A program made the position numbers and the translations under genes. From contig NZ_LT607754.1 in the NCBI RefSeq assembly GCF_900090285.1, positions 1,674,001-1,738,000 on the forward strand: a stretch of 64,000 nt of DNA. Reading direction: 5' to 3'. Source of the DNA: Micromonospora inositola. GTDB lineage: Bacteria; Actinomycetota; Actinomycetes; Mycobacteriales; Micromonosporaceae. Positions 33,399 to 41,680 of the stretch are shown here, piece by piece; positions within the stretch are counted from its first letter, which is position 1, and each line of letters begins with the position of its first letter. The notes below the pieces were generated by a model, which did not search any database, was not told the origin of the DNA, and worked only from the letters and a program-made list of their open reading frames with translations.

Positions 33399-34751
33399 AT
33401 GCTCGTATCACGCGGTTCGCGCGCGGCCGTGATCACGGCCTGTGCGGGGCTACTGCTCGCCACCAGCGCCTGCGGCAGCGACAAGACCGAAGGGGGTGCC
33501 ACCACCACCCAGGTGCGCCTCTACGGCACCGACGGCAACATGCTCAACTCGTACGCGGCGGAGCTGAAGGACCGCGCCGACCTCGTGAACGGGATGAAGG
33601 GCACCACCCCGCTGACCCAGCTCCCGGAGAACTTCAAGGAGCAGCTACTCAACGTAGACCCGAAGCTCACCGACTACCTCTACGCCGCGGAGACGTACGA
33701 CGCGGTGGTGATCAGCTCGCTCGCCGCTCAGCTCGCCGGCAGCACCGACCCGGCCGCGATCGCGAAGCAGATCGTCGGGGTGACCACCGGCGGGGAGCGC
33801 TGCGAGGACCCGGCGACCTGCCTGGCGCTGGCCCGGCAGGGGCGGGACATCGAGTACCGGGGGGTGTCGCTCACCCGGGCCGGGTTCACCGACGCCGGCG
33901 AGCCGGCCACGGCCAGCTACGCCACCCTGCACTTCGACGAGCAGAAGATCGACGACGGCAAGACCGAGTTCGTCGGCGCGGGCGACGAGTCGGGGGCGAG
34001 CACCAAGGCGCCGCCCCGGGCGAAGAAGCAACGTGGTGGCAAGTCGGACAAGAGTGACGGCTCCCCGCTGGTCCTCGGCGGGCTGCTGCCGCAGACCGGT
34101 GACCTGGCGCTGGCCAACCCGCCGATGGCGGCCGGCGCGGCGCTGGCCATCAAGGACGTCAACGCGGGCGGCGGGGTGCTCGGCGAGCCGGTGGTCTGGA
34201 TCGACGGCGACGACGGCACCAACCCCGCCGTCGCGAAGGCGACCGTGGTCTCGCACATCACCAAGGGCGTGCAGGTCTTCATCGGCGCGGGTGGCTCGAG
34301 CATCTCCCGCGCGGTCCTGCCGGACGTGGTCGCGGCCGGCCGGGTGCTCTTCTCCCCGTCGAACACCGACGCCGGGCTGACCACCGTGGACGACAAGGGG
34401 CTGTACTTCCGCACCGCGCCGCCGGACAGTCTCCAGGGCCGGGCGCTGGCCGACGTGATCCTGCGCGACGGGCCGCACAAGATCGTGCTGCTCGCCCGGA
34501 AGGACTCCTACGGCGAGGGCCTCCAGGAGAACGTCCGGGCCGAGCTGGAGCGGGCCGGTTTCGGCGGCGACCGGGTCAAGCTGCTGACGTACGTGCCGCC
34601 GGCCGACGCGAAGGCGCCGCCGGTCGACTTCACCGACATCGCCAAGGAGATCAAGGACTCCGGGGCGGACGCCGTGCTGGTCATCGGCTTCGGCGAGTCG
34701 GCGCCGGCGATCACCGCGCTGGCCGACGCCGGGGTGCAGATCCGGCACTGA
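33399..34751 (+). CDS. Substrate-binding lipoprotein (LivJ/Peripla_BP_6 type) with swapped lobe order
   Basis: 450 aa. Lipoprotein signal with Cys25 (LLLATSACGSD). Residues about 39-187 (VRLYGTDGNML ... YAAETYDAVVISSLAAQLAG ... FTDAGEPATASYATLHF) match what is normally the C-terminal part of LivJ-type proteins. After a Lys/Gly/Ser linker, residues 223-450 (PLVLGGLLPQTGDLA ... WIDGDDGTNPAVAKATVVSH ... RKDSYGEGLQENV ... VLVIGFGESAPAI) match the normal N-terminal part and end exactly where the other half would continue (ADAGVQIRH). This is a circular permutation with the signal peptide retained. No permease or ATPase genes are nearby. ATG 33399 has GGAGGAAGGA upstream. Confidence 0.85.
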   Translation: MLVSRGSRAAVITACAGLLLATSACGSDKTEGGATTTQVRLYGTDGNMLNSYAAELKDRADLVNGMKGTTPLTQLPENFKEQLLNVDPKLTDYLYAAETYDAVVISSLAAQLAGSTDPAAIAKQIVGVTTGGERCEDPATCLALARQGRDIEYRGVSLTRAGFTDAGEPATASYATLHFDEQKIDDGKTEFVGAGDESGASTKAPPRAKKQRGGKSDKSDGSPLVLGGLLPQTGDLALANPPMAAGAALAIKDVNAGGGVLGEPVVWIDGDDGTNPAVAKATVVSHITKGVQVFIGAGGSSISRAVLPDVVAAGRVLFSPSNTDAGLTTVDDKGLYFRTAPPDSLQGRALADVILRDGPHKIVLLARKDSYGEGLQENVRAELERAGFGGDRVKLLTYVPPADAKAPPVDFTDIAKEIKDSGADAVLVIGFGESAPAITALADAGVQIRH

Positions 34752-34754
34752 CCG

Positions 34755-34797
34755 ACGACGAAGGCCGCACCGGTTCGCCCGGTGCGGCCTTCGTCGT
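34755..34797. terminator. Bidirectional terminator, 19-bp stem
   Basis: ACGACGAAGGCCGCACCGG pairs perfectly with CCGGTGCGGCCTTCGTCGT around TTCGC. It lies between the convergent ends of the lipoprotein gene and the enoyl-CoA hydratase gene. Confidence 0.9.
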
Positions 34798-34804
34798 GTC
34801 CGGG

Positions 34805-35548
34805 TCAGCGGGAGCGGCGCCGCTCCAGGAACTCGGTCATCCGCCGGTGCTTCTCCGCGTCCTCGAAGAGCACCGCCTGGCCGACCAGGTCGAGCTGCGG
34901 ATGGGCGGCGGGCGGGGCGTCCACGGCCAGCTTGGTCAGCCGCAGCGCCAGCGCCGAACCCTTGGCCATCTCGTCAAGCAGCCCGTGCGCGGTGGGCAGC
35001 AGCTCGGCGGGCTCGGCCACCACCCGGTTGACCAGCCCGATCCGCAGGGCCTCGTCGGCGTCGACCCGGCGGCCGGTGAAGAGCAGTTCCTTGGCCCGGG
35101 CCTCGCCGATCAGCGCCGGCAGGCGGTGCGTCGCGCCCGCGCCGGCCAGGATGCCCAGCCGCACCTCGGGCTGGCCGAAGACCGCCCGGGCCGTGCACAC
35201 CCGCAGGTCGCAGGCGTACGCCAGCTCGGCGCCGCCGCCCAGCGCCGGACCGTCCACGGCCGCCACGCTCGGCATCGGCAGTGCCCGGATCCGGGCGAAG
35301 GCGGCCGAGTTGATGGCGGCGAGGGCGTCGAGGCGCCCCCGCTCGCGGAGCTGGCCGATGTCCGCCCCGCCGGCGAAGATGCCGTCGGCCCCGCCGGTGA
35401 GCAGCAGCAGCCGGGGCCGGGCCTCCAGCTCGGCGCAGACCGCGTGCAGCTCGCCGATCAGGTCGGCGTCGATGGCGTTGCGCTTCTCCGGTCGGTCCAG
35501 CGTCACCACCAGCCGGTCCGGCAGCTCCTCGATCCGCAGTCCTGTCAA
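34805..35548 (-). CDS. Enoyl-CoA hydratase
   Basis: 247 aa. Crotonase fold with both catalytic Glu residues: FGQPEVRLGILAGAGATHRL and GEARAKELLFTG; oxyanion-hole segments GIFAGGADIGQL and ALGGGAELAYACDLRV. Hydrates trans-2-enoyl-CoA. The TTG start at 35548 overlaps the stop of the upstream dehydrogenase by 4 nt (TTGA), with GGGGTGAAG upstream, so the two are translationally coupled. PaaF-like or general beta-oxidation role. Confidence 0.88.
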   Translation of the reverse strand: MTGLRIEELPDRLVVTLDRPEKRNAIDADLIGELHAVCAELEARPRLLLLTGGADGIFAGGADIGQLRERGRLDALAAINSAAFARIRALPMPSVAAVDGPALGGGAELAYACDLRVCTARAVFGQPEVRLGILAGAGATHRLPALIGEARAKELLFTGRRVDADEALRIGLVNRVVAEPAELLPTAHGLLDEMAKGSALALRLTKLAVDAPPAAHPQLDLVGQAVLFEDAEKHRRMTEFLERRRSR

Positions 35549-36402
35549 GACTTCACCCCGTTCTCCCAGCGGTAGAAGCCCTGGCCGGACTTCTTGCCGA
35601 GCTTGCCGGCGGCCACCATCTCCTCGAGCAGCGGCGGCGGTGCGAACCGGTCCCCGTACGCGGCCTGGAGGGTGCGGGCGATGTCGAGCCGGACGTCCAG
35701 CCCGACCAGGTCGGTCAGCTCCAGCGGGCCGACCGGGTGCCGGTAGCCGAGCACCATCGCCTTGTCGATGTCGGCGGGGGCGGCCACCCCGTCGGCCACC
35801 ATCCGGATCGCCTCCAGCCCGAGGGTGACCCCGAGCCGCGAGGTGGCGAAGCCCGGCATGTCCCGTACGACGACGGGGTCCTTGCCCAGCCGGCCGGCGA
35901 GCGCGACGGCCGCGTCGGTGCTCTCCGGCGCGGTGGCCGGGCCGACCACGATCTCCAGCAGCGCCATCGCCCAGACCGGGTTGAAGAAGTGCAGGCCGAG
36001 GAACGCCCCCGGCCGGTCCAGGCCGGTGGCCAGCTCGGCGATCGGGATGCTGGACGTGTTGCTGCCCAGCAGGGCGGGGCGCCGGGCGGCGGCCTCGAGG
36101 AGCACCGCCCGCTTCAGGTCGAGCCGCTCCGGGACGGCCTCCACGACGACGTCGGGACCCTCGGCGACCTCGCCCAGTCCGGCCCGCAGGGTGAGCCGCG
36201 CCCGGTTCGCCACCGCGTCGTCGGCGGTCAGCTTGCCGCGCTGCACGCCGCGTTCCCACAGCTCCCCGAGGCGTTCCACGGCGGCGGCGCCGCGGGCCGG
36301 GTCCACCTCGACCAGCTCGACCGCGTAGCCCGCGCCGGCCGCCACGTAGGCGATGCCGAGCCCCATCGTGCCGGCCCCGACAACCACAAATCGACCACTC
36401 AT
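35545..36402 (-). CDS. 3-hydroxyacyl-CoA dehydrogenase
   Basis: 285 aa. NAD-binding FVVVGAGTMGLGIAYVAAGAGY at the start, catalytic GLHFFNPVWAM with the preceding SNTSSIP, and the C-terminal dimerisation domain with PVGPLELTDLVGLD and the terminal KSGQGFYRW. Oxidises 3-hydroxyacyl-CoA to 3-ketoacyl-CoA, the step after the coupled hydratase. ATG 36402. The length fits stand-alone PaaH/HBD enzymes. Confidence 0.93.
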   Translation of the reverse strand: MSGRFVVVGAGTMGLGIAYVAAGAGYAVELVEVDPARGAAAVERLGELWERGVQRGKLTADDAVANRARLTLRAGLGEVAEGPDVVVEAVPERLDLKRAVLLEAAARRPALLGSNTSSIPIAELATGLDRPGAFLGLHFFNPVWAMALLEIVVGPATAPESTDAAVALAGRLGKDPVVVRDMPGFATSRLGVTLGLEAIRMVADGVAAPADIDKAMVLGYRHPVGPLELTDLVGLDVRLDIARTLQAAYGDRFAPPPLLEEMVAAGKLGKKSGQGFYRWENGVKS

Positions 36403-36569
36403 GACGTCCCCTCGCCGCGGGCCGTGACGCGCGGGGTCTCCGCCATGCCCGGCCGCTCGCTCCGCTCGTTCATGGGTGCGACCCTAGGCGGCACCGGTTC
36501 GTCGGGGATGCGTGGGGGCGCGCCGGATCGGGTACAGACGGCCGTCAACCGAGGGAAGGACCAGCCGAC

Positions 36570-36875
36570 ATGAGCCAGGCACCGGAGAACGCCACCACGA
36601 CCGGCACCGACGGGGACACCGCGACGGTGGAGACCCGCGGCGACGAGCGGGTGGACCTGCTGCGCGCGGACACCAACAACGACGGGAAGACCGACGTGTG
36701 GGTGGTGGACACCGACGGCGACGGCAAGGCTGACCTGTTCCAGTTCGACACCGACGGCGACGGCAAGGTGGACATCACCATGGTCGACATCGACGAGGAC
36801 GGCACCCCGGACGAGGTGGTGGACGGCGACGGTGGCCTCCCGCCGGAGGAGCACTCCCCGACCGTGCAGGTCTGA
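36570..36875 (+). CDS. Small acidic protein with Ca-binding-like DxDxDG repeats
   Basis: 101 aa, strongly acidic. At least four loops follow the DxNxDG/DxDxDG pattern (DTNNDGKTDVW, DTDGDGKADLF, DTDGDGKVDIT, DIDEDGTPDEV), each followed by an aromatic or hydrophobic strand residue and spaced about 15 residues. This resembles dockerin or thrombospondin type-3 calcium loops rather than paired EF-hands. No signal peptide is seen, so it is probably cytosolic. ATG 36570 has AAGGACC upstream. Confidence 0.8.
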   Translation: MSQAPENATTTGTDGDTATVETRGDERVDLLRADTNNDGKTDVWVVDTDGDGKADLFQFDTDGDGKVDITMVDIDEDGTPDEVVDGDGGLPPEEHSPTVQV

Positions 36876-36886
36876 GCCACCCACGC

Positions 36887-36913
36887 CGGCCCCCGGGTAC
36901 GCCCCGGGGGCCG
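36887..36913. terminator. Bidirectional terminator
   Basis: CGGCCCCCGGG pairs with CCCGGGGGCCG (11 bp) over TACGC, between the convergent Ca-repeat and methyltransferase genes. Confidence 0.8.
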
Positions 36914-36915
36914 AG

Positions 36916-37707
36916 TCACGCCCCGGTCAGCTCCAGCATCGCCAGGTAGTAGGGCCGGTCGGCGTCGTCCACGTCGACCAGTCGCCACGGCGAACCGTGG
37001 ACCAGCTCGGCCAGCTCGTCGACCGAGCACACCAGATAGTCGAACCACTCGGTGCCGAGTTCCCGGTAGCGCAGCCGCAGCCGTAGCTGCCCGCCCAGCC
37101 GGCCGCGCCGCCGGTTGAGCTCGTGGTAGCCGGTGTGCACCGGGTCCCTGGTGCCGTACGGGTCGGTGCCGTGCGCGATGATCCGCGCGCCCGGTCGGGC
37201 CAGCGCGGCGAGCGCGGCGAGGAACCCGGGTGCCCGCTCCCGCCCCTCGATCAGGCCGAGGTTGTTGCCGAGCAGCAGGAAGGTGTCGTACCGGTGGCCG
37301 TCGGCGACGTGCTCGTCCACGGTGCCGAGCACCAGGTCCCGTACGCCCCGGTGCCGGCACACCCGCAGCGCCCCCGCCGAGGTGTCCAGCCCGGTGACCG
37401 GCACCCCACGCTCCTGGAGGTGCAGCGCGATCCGGCCGGCGCCGACGCCGACGTCGAGCACCCGGCCGCGGACCCGGTCCACCGCCCGGTGGTCGTGCGG
37501 CGGCCACGCCTGCGGCGGGTCCAGGTAGTGGGCGGCGGGCGCGCCGTTGACCAGCCCGTCGTCCCGTTCGATGATCTCGATGACCGGCCGGGGCAGGCGC
37601 CCGCCGGCCAGCGGCCGGGGGCCGATCCCGGTGGCGACCGCGTACGCGTCGCGGATCATCTCCCCGAACACGTCGCCGATCGTCGGTTCCCCCGTCACGG
37701 CGCTCAC
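36916..37707 (-). CDS. SAM-dependent methyltransferase
   Basis: 263 aa. Class I methyltransferase motif I GRVLDVGVGAGRIALHLQERG, motif II Asp in VTGLDTSAGAL, and motif IV-like FLLLGNNLGLIEGR. An N-terminal helical extension (IGDVFGEMIRDAYAVATG) precedes the core. Substrate unknown. Starts GTG 37707 and GTG 37698 are both possible; they differ by three residues. It is divergent from the PPOX gene at 37753. Confidence 0.85.
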   Translation of the reverse strand: MSAVTGEPTIGDVFGEMIRDAYAVATGIGPRPLAGGRLPRPVIEIIERDDGLVNGAPAAHYLDPPQAWPPHDHRAVDRVRGRVLDVGVGAGRIALHLQERGVPVTGLDTSAGALRVCRHRGVRDLVLGTVDEHVADGHRYDTFLLLGNNLGLIEGRERAPGFLAALAALARPGARIIAHGTDPYGTRDPVHTGYHELNRRRGRLGGQLRLRLRYRELGTEWFDYLVCSVDELAELVHGSPWRLVDVDDADRPYYLAMLELTGA

Positions 37708-37752
37708 GCTATCCGGGCTGCGATCGGTTGTCGCGGTCGTATCCTGAGCCAC

Positions 37753-38133
37753 GTGACCGACCTGGACCGCCTGGCGGCGGAGAAGTACGTCCTGCTGACC
37801 ACCTTCCGCAAGGACGGTCGGGCGGTGCCGACCCCGGTGTGGGCGGTTCGCGACGGCGACGCGCTGGCGGTGTGGACGGTGTCGGACTCCGGCAAGGTCA
37901 AGCGGATCCGGCGCGACGGCCGGGTGACGGTGGCCCCGTGCGACGTGCGCGGCCGGCCGCACGGCACGGCGGTGCCGGGGCACGCGACGATCTGCGACCT
38001 CGCCGGCACCCGCCGGGTACGCGCCCTGCTGAAGCAGAAGTACCGGCTGCTCGGTCGGCTCAGCCTGCTCGGCAGCCGGCTGCGCCGGGGCGAGCGGGGC
38101 ACGGTCGGGCTCCGGGTCACCCTGGACGAGTGA
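37753..38133 (+). CDS. PPOX-class F420-dependent oxidoreductase
   Basis: 126 aa split-barrel flavin/F420-binding protein. Typical elements: KYVLLTTFRKDGRAVPTPVWAVRDGDALAVWT, SGKVKRIRRDGRVTVAPCDVRG, and the terminal GLRVTLDE. The family uses F420 or FMN to reduce small molecules; substrate not predictable. GTG 37753. Confidence 0.87.
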   Translation: MTDLDRLAAEKYVLLTTFRKDGRAVPTPVWAVRDGDALAVWTVSDSGKVKRIRRDGRVTVAPCDVRGRPHGTAVPGHATICDLAGTRRVRALLKQKYRLLGRLSLLGSRLRRGERGTVGLRVTLDE

Positions 38134-38144
38134 CCCCCGGACGC

Positions 38145-38197
38145 GATTCAGGGGCGGCGGATCGTCGCTGTCGCGTACGTCCGGCCGCCCCTGAATC
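38145..38197. terminator. Inverted repeat between convergent genes
   Basis: GATTCAGGGGCGGC (38145-38158) pairs perfectly with GCCGCCCCTGAATC (38184-38197), with a 25-nt spacer, between the PPOX gene and bldC. Probably a bidirectional terminator. Confidence 0.7.
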
Positions 38198-38224
38198 GGA
38201 ACGCCTGATGAAACGTCCGGGTCG

Positions 38225-38434
38225 TCAGTCCCCCTGACGCTGCTGCGGGATCTGGCCCTGCAGCAGCGCCCTGACCTCCGACTCGCGGTAACGGCGGTGG
38301 CCGCCCAGGGTCCGGATGGCGCTGAGCTTGCCAGCCTTGGCCCACCGGGTCACCGTCTTCGGGTCGACACGGAACATCGACGCCACCTCGGCCGGCGTGA
38401 GTAGCGGCTCTGGTTCGTGCGTTCGCGATGCCAT
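38225..38434 (-). CDS. bldC: Developmental regulator BldC (MerR-like DNA-binding protein)
   Basis: 69 aa consisting of a single winged helix-turn-helix: LLTPAEVASMFRVDPKTVTRWAKAG, then the wing SAIRTLGGHRRYRESEVRALL. It matches BldC in length and sequence as remembered; in Streptomyces BldC controls the onset of development by cooperative binding to direct repeats. ATG 38434. The convergent neighbour ends beyond a strong terminator, so it is monocistronic. Confidence 0.96.
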   Translation of the reverse strand: MASRTHEPEPLLTPAEVASMFRVDPKTVTRWAKAGKLSAIRTLGGHRRYRESEVRALLQGQIPQQRQGD

Positions 38435-38686
38435 CGGGTCACTCCTCCACGTGTATAGACATCGGCCGGGGTCCCGCCGGCCGACGCGTCTCCCATGGTC
38501 CGGCTAGTCCCCGATGTCCGACATGGGCCGAACGGATGAAGGTCCTTAGACGGACGGATGAACCATGCCCGATTTTTACGACTTTTATGCCGCAGAAACT
38601 ACCTTATTCGGACTCATGATCACGGGTCGTGATGCGCTAACTACGAGGTACCTTCGAGTTGGGAGCGCTCCATGGGTGTTTTGCGG
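38435..38686 (-). promoter_or_regulatory. AT-richer bldC upstream region
   Basis: 252 nt between bldC and the next minus-strand gene. The part 38555-38650 is clearly AT-richer than the surroundings (CGATTTTTACGACTTTTATG and similar), as expected for a developmental promoter region. GGACGGATGAA-like repeats (38525-38570, ACGGATGAAGG and ACGGATGAACC) are possible BldC-type direct-repeat sites. No precise promoter assigned. Confidence 0.45.
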
Positions 38687-39526
38687 TTAGTTGCACCGCT
38701 CCAGCAGCTGCACCGCGCGCCACCGGGCGACCAGCTTGTCGTACGCCGCGGAGGCCTCCTCCGCCTCGCCCCGGGAGAGCCCGGCCAGGCCGTTCGCCAC
38801 CAGCTCGGTCGAGTCGTCGGCCGCGAGCATCTCGTCCGGCAGCAGCTGCACCAGGCCGCCGTAGTCCAGCTCCACCACCGAGCGCGGGTGGAACTCCTCC
38901 AGCCACCGGGCGGCCTCCTCGACCGCCTCGGTGATCGGCGCCTCGCCGACCGACTTGCGCAGCACCGACAGGGCCCGGGACGACCGGCGGCGGGCCTTGG
39001 AGATCTCGGTCCGGTACCGCAGCGCCCGGCGGCCCGGGTCGGTGACCAGGTGGCGCTCCGCCGGCTCGAAGAGCACGAACCAGCGCAGCGGCACCCCCCA
39101 CGTGGCGATCTGCTCGTGCACCCGGGGCACCCCGTGCTCCAGCACCCGCGCCCCGCTGCGCCAGTCCTCCACCACCGCCTTGGCCTGCCCGGCCAGGATC
39201 GGCGGGACGAACGCGTCGGCCAGCACCGACGGCACCCCGTCCCGGGCGCTCAGCGCCGCCTCGGCCACCCGGATCCGCAGGTTCCAGGGGCAGACCAGCA
39301 GGCTGTCGTCGGTCTCCAGCACGTACGCCTCGTCCGGCAGGTCGGGCAGGCGGGTCCAGCCCGCGCCGAGCGCCTCGATCACCGCCGTCCGCTGCCGGAC
39401 CGGCCCCTCCAGCGGGGCCACCGCGCGGCCCTCGTTGACGTACCGGCGCCAGAACGACTGGCGGTCCCGGTCGAAGGCGGTCAGCGGCTCGTACACGCGC
39501 AGGTAAGAAGCGAAGAGCGACGGCAC
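38687..39526 (-). CDS. Conserved actinobacterial hypothetical protein
   Basis: 279 aa, soluble, helical, highly charged. Begins [20 protein letters not shown] and contains [36 protein letters not shown] and [21 protein letters not shown] recognise this as a widely conserved actinobacterial family with no known function. GTG 39526. It lies divergent from the valine dehydrogenase gene. Confidence 0.75.
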   Translation of the reverse strand: MPSLFASYLRVYEPLTAFDRDRQSFWRRYVNEGRAVAPLEGPVRQRTAVIEALGAGWTRLPDLPDEAYVLETDDSLLVCPWNLRIRVAEAALSARDGVPSVLADAFVPPILAGQAKAVVEDWRSGARVLEHGVPRVHEQIATWGVPLRWFVLFEPAERHLVTDPGRRALRYRTEISKARRRSSRALSVLRKSVGEAPITEAVEEAARWLEEFHPRSVVELDYGGLVQLLPDEMLAADDSTELVANGLAGLSRGEAEEASAAYDKLVARWRAVQLLERCN

Positions 39527-39697
39527 GGCGCGATCCTCCCACGAGACGGAACCCGCACGCCGTCAGCGTGGCGGGGACACGTGACGCGGGCGGCGGTACG
39601 GCTTCGGCCGATATTAGGCTCAGCAGCACCGGCAGCATCCCGCCGGCGTGCCACCAGGTCCGCCCCACAAGGGCGCCCACCGTCACAGGAGTCAGCC

Positions 39698-40780
39698 ATG
39701 GGCGTATTCGCCAGCACCGAAGACCCGGGATCGACCGGTCACGAACAGGTCGTGTTCTGCCAGGACAAGCAGTCCGGCCTCAAGGCGATCATCGGGATCT
39801 ACTCCACCGCGCTGGGCCCCGCGCTCGGCGGAACCCGGTTCTACCCGTACGCGAGCGAGGAGGACGCCCTCGCCGACGTGCTCGACCTCTCCCGCGGCAT
39901 GGCGTACAAGAACGCCCTGGCCGGTCTGGACCTGGGCGGCGGCAAGGCGGTCATCTGGGGAGACCCGGAGCAGATCAAGAGCGAGGCGCTGCTGCGCGCG
40001 TACGGCCGCTTCGTGGAATCGCTGGCCGGGCGCTACTACACCGCCTGCGACGTCGGCACCTACGTCGCCGACATGGACGTGATCGCCCGGGAGACGAGCT
40101 ACGTCACCGGCCGCAGCGTCGAGCACGGCGGTGCGGGCGACTCCTCGATCCTCACCGCCTGGGGCGTCTTCCAGGGCATGCGGGCCGCCGCCGAGCACGT
40201 CTGGGGCACCCCCTCGCTCGCGGGCAAGCGGGTCGGCGTGGCTGGCCTGGGCAAGGTCGGCAAGTACCTCACCGGGCACCTGCTGGACGACGGCGCCGAG
40301 GTGGTGGCGACCGACGTCAACCCGAAGGCGCTGGAGTGGGTGCGCGCCACCCACCCGCAGGTCGCGCTGGTCGACGACGCCGCCGCGCTCGTCGCCGCCG
40401 ACATCGACGTGTACGCCCCCTGCGCGCTGGGCGGCGCCCTCAACGACGACACCGTGTCGGCCCTGCGGGCGAAGGTGGTCGCCGGTGCGGCGAACAACCA
40501 GCTCGCCCACCCCGGCATCGAGAAGGTCCTCGCCGACCGGGGCATCCTCTACACCCCCGACTACGTGGTGAATGCCGGCGGCGTGATCCAGGTCGCCGAC
40601 GAGATCGAGGGCTTCAACTTCGACCGGGCCAAGCTGCGGGCCACCCGGATCTACGACACCACCCGGGAGATCCTCCGGCTCGCCGACGACGAGGGCGTCC
40701 CGCCGGCGGTAGCCGCGGACCGGCTCGCCGAGCGGCGGATGGCCGAGGTCGGTCGGCTGCGCACGATCCACCTGCGGTGA
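39698..40780 (+). CDS. vdh: Valine/leucine dehydrogenase (Glu/Leu/Phe/Val family)
   Basis: 360 aa. Oxidatively deaminates branched-chain amino acids with NAD. N-terminal catalytic domain with [30 protein letters not shown] (active-site Lys residues) and the [10 protein letters not shown] segment; C-terminal NAD domain [16 protein letters not shown] and [10 protein letters not shown], then [13 protein letters not shown]. In Streptomyces the homologous Vdh feeds acyl-CoA precursors for polyketides. ATG 39698 has CAGGAG upstream. Confidence 0.93.
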   Translation: MGVFASTEDPGSTGHEQVVFCQDKQSGLKAIIGIYSTALGPALGGTRFYPYASEEDALADVLDLSRGMAYKNALAGLDLGGGKAVIWGDPEQIKSEALLRAYGRFVESLAGRYYTACDVGTYVADMDVIARETSYVTGRSVEHGGAGDSSILTAWGVFQGMRAAAEHVWGTPSLAGKRVGVAGLGKVGKYLTGHLLDDGAEVVATDVNPKALEWVRATHPQVALVDDAAALVAADIDVYAPCALGGALNDDTVSALRAKVVAGAANNQLAHPGIEKVLADRGILYTPDYVVNAGGVIQVADEIEGFNFDRAKLRATRIYDTTREILRLADDEGVPPAVAADRLAERRMAEVGRLRTIHLR

Positions 40781-40786
40781 ACGTCA

Positions 40787-40818
40787 CCCGGGGGCGGGTC
40801 GTCGGGTCCGCCCCCGGG
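40787..40818 (+). terminator. Terminator after vdh
   Basis: CCCGGGGGCGG pairs with CCGCCCCCGGG (11 bp) around GTCGTCGGGT, 7 nt after the stop codon. Confidence 0.75.
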
Positions 40819-41082
40819 CCACGGGCCGGCCAGCGACGGCGTTAAGCTGGATATTGGGGTGCTTCGTGCCGGTTTGACCGGTGTCACGGCCAGTCCTGGG
40901 TATTGGTCCTTACCGGGTACACTTTGTGACGGCCGGATCACTGCGACGCGCAGGGCCGGCTGACGGTAACCCGAGGTGCCGAACGGTGGCATCCCCATGT
41001 ACCGTAAGAGCCACGAGAGATGCCTGACGTCATCGGGGCCCGCCTTCGGGCTGCCCCGCATTCTGTGCGAGGGGGTCGAGCC
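40819..41082 (+). promoter_or_regulatory. Upstream region of the DUF3073 gene
   Basis: 264 nt with no gene. It is less GC-rich near 40840-40930 (AAGCTGGATATTGGGG; ACACTTTGTGACG), and probably holds the DUF3073 promoter and a long leader. No riboswitch or clear operator seen. Confidence 0.4.
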
Positions 41083-41298
41083 ATGGGGCGCGGCCGTGCT
41101 AAGGCCAAGCAGACGAAGGTGGCCCGGGAGTTGAAGTACCACTCCCCGAACACCGACCTCACCGCCTTGCAGCGCGAACTGGCGGGTGCTGGTAAGTCTG
41201 AGCACCACTTCGACGACGACTCGAAAGAGTATGTCGACGACGATGATGAGGATCACGCGGACGAGGACCCGGACACCTGGGCCCGCCCGACCCGCTGA
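41083..41298 (+). CDS. DUF3073 protein
   Basis: 71 aa. Starts MGRGRAKAKQTKVARELKY, then SPNTDLTALQRELAG, then a strongly acidic tail (FDDDSKEYVDDDDEDHADED). This is the actinobacterial DUF3073 family, usually found near purM as here. Function unknown; the basic head and acidic tail suggest nucleic-acid or ribosome association. ATG 41083 with GAGGGGG upstream. Confidence 0.9.
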   Translation: MGRGRAKAKQTKVARELKYHSPNTDLTALQRELAGAGKSEHHFDDDSKEYVDDDDEDHADEDPDTWARPTR

Positions 41299-41312
41299 CC
41301 TCCGGACGCAGC

Positions 41313-41341
41313 TGAGCACGCGGTAACTGCCCGCGTGCTCA
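41313..41341 (+). terminator. Terminator after DUF3073
   Basis: TGAGCACGCGG pairs with CCGCGTGCTCA (11 bp) over TAACTGC, 15 nt after the stop codon. Confidence 0.75.
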
Positions 41342-41373
41342 CGCATGTGCCCATCCGAAGCGGCGTACCGACG

Positions 41374-41428
41374 ATCAGGGACCTCGCCATGCCGGAGACA
41401 TCTTCCGGCTGATCGGCGGGTCCCTGAT
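41374..41428 (-). terminator. Nested hairpin downstream of the RiPP precursor gene
   Basis: Outer arms ATCAGGGACC and GGTCCCTGAT (10 bp) enclose an inner GCCGGA...TCCGGC stem. It lies 16 nt after the precursor stop on the minus strand, so it probably ends or stabilises the RiPP transcript. Confidence 0.55.
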
Positions 41429-41443
41429 CTCGGACGCGCACCC

Positions 41444-41680
41444 TCAGCGGGGCCGGTTGTTCCAGTTGTAGAACGTCGGGATGTTCTCGAAGTGGTTCCA
41501 GGCGCAGACCGCGCTGGCACCGTCGCCGCCCGCCACCTCCGCCCGCAGCCGCCGCGCGGCCTCGGCCTCGTGGAGCAGTGCGGTCAACCCCACGGCGGCT
41601 TCCCGCACCCGGTCGACGACCGGATCCGCGTCGGCACCCCCGGCGCCCTCAGGCTGCCGGCGACTCGTGGTCTCGGGCAT
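41444..41680 (-). CDS. Cyclophane-type RiPP precursor peptide (AmcA-like)
   Basis: 78 aa. The leader (1-58) is hydrophilic with an amphipathic helix (DRVREAAVGLTALLHEAEAARRL). The core is the last 20 residues, CAWNHFENIPTFYNWNNRPR. It contains three aromatic-x-Asn motifs (F64-E-N66, F70-Y-N72, W73-N-N75) plus W61-N-H63, the pattern that three-residue-cyclophane radical SAM enzymes crosslink (triceptide/AmcA families, from memory). ATG 41680 has TTGGAGC upstream and lies inside the end of the maturase gene (32-nt overlap), so the pair is coupled. No protease or exporter adjacent. Confidence 0.82.
   Translation of the reverse strand: MPETTSRRQPEGAGGADADPVVDRVREAAVGLTALLHEAEAARRLRAEVAGGDGASAVCAWNHFENIPTFYNWNNRPR

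Noticed and set aside
36399..36884. 161-aa minus-strand frame with VGVEL-type repeats
   Set aside because: Antisense image of the Ca-loop repeats in the 36570-36875 gene.
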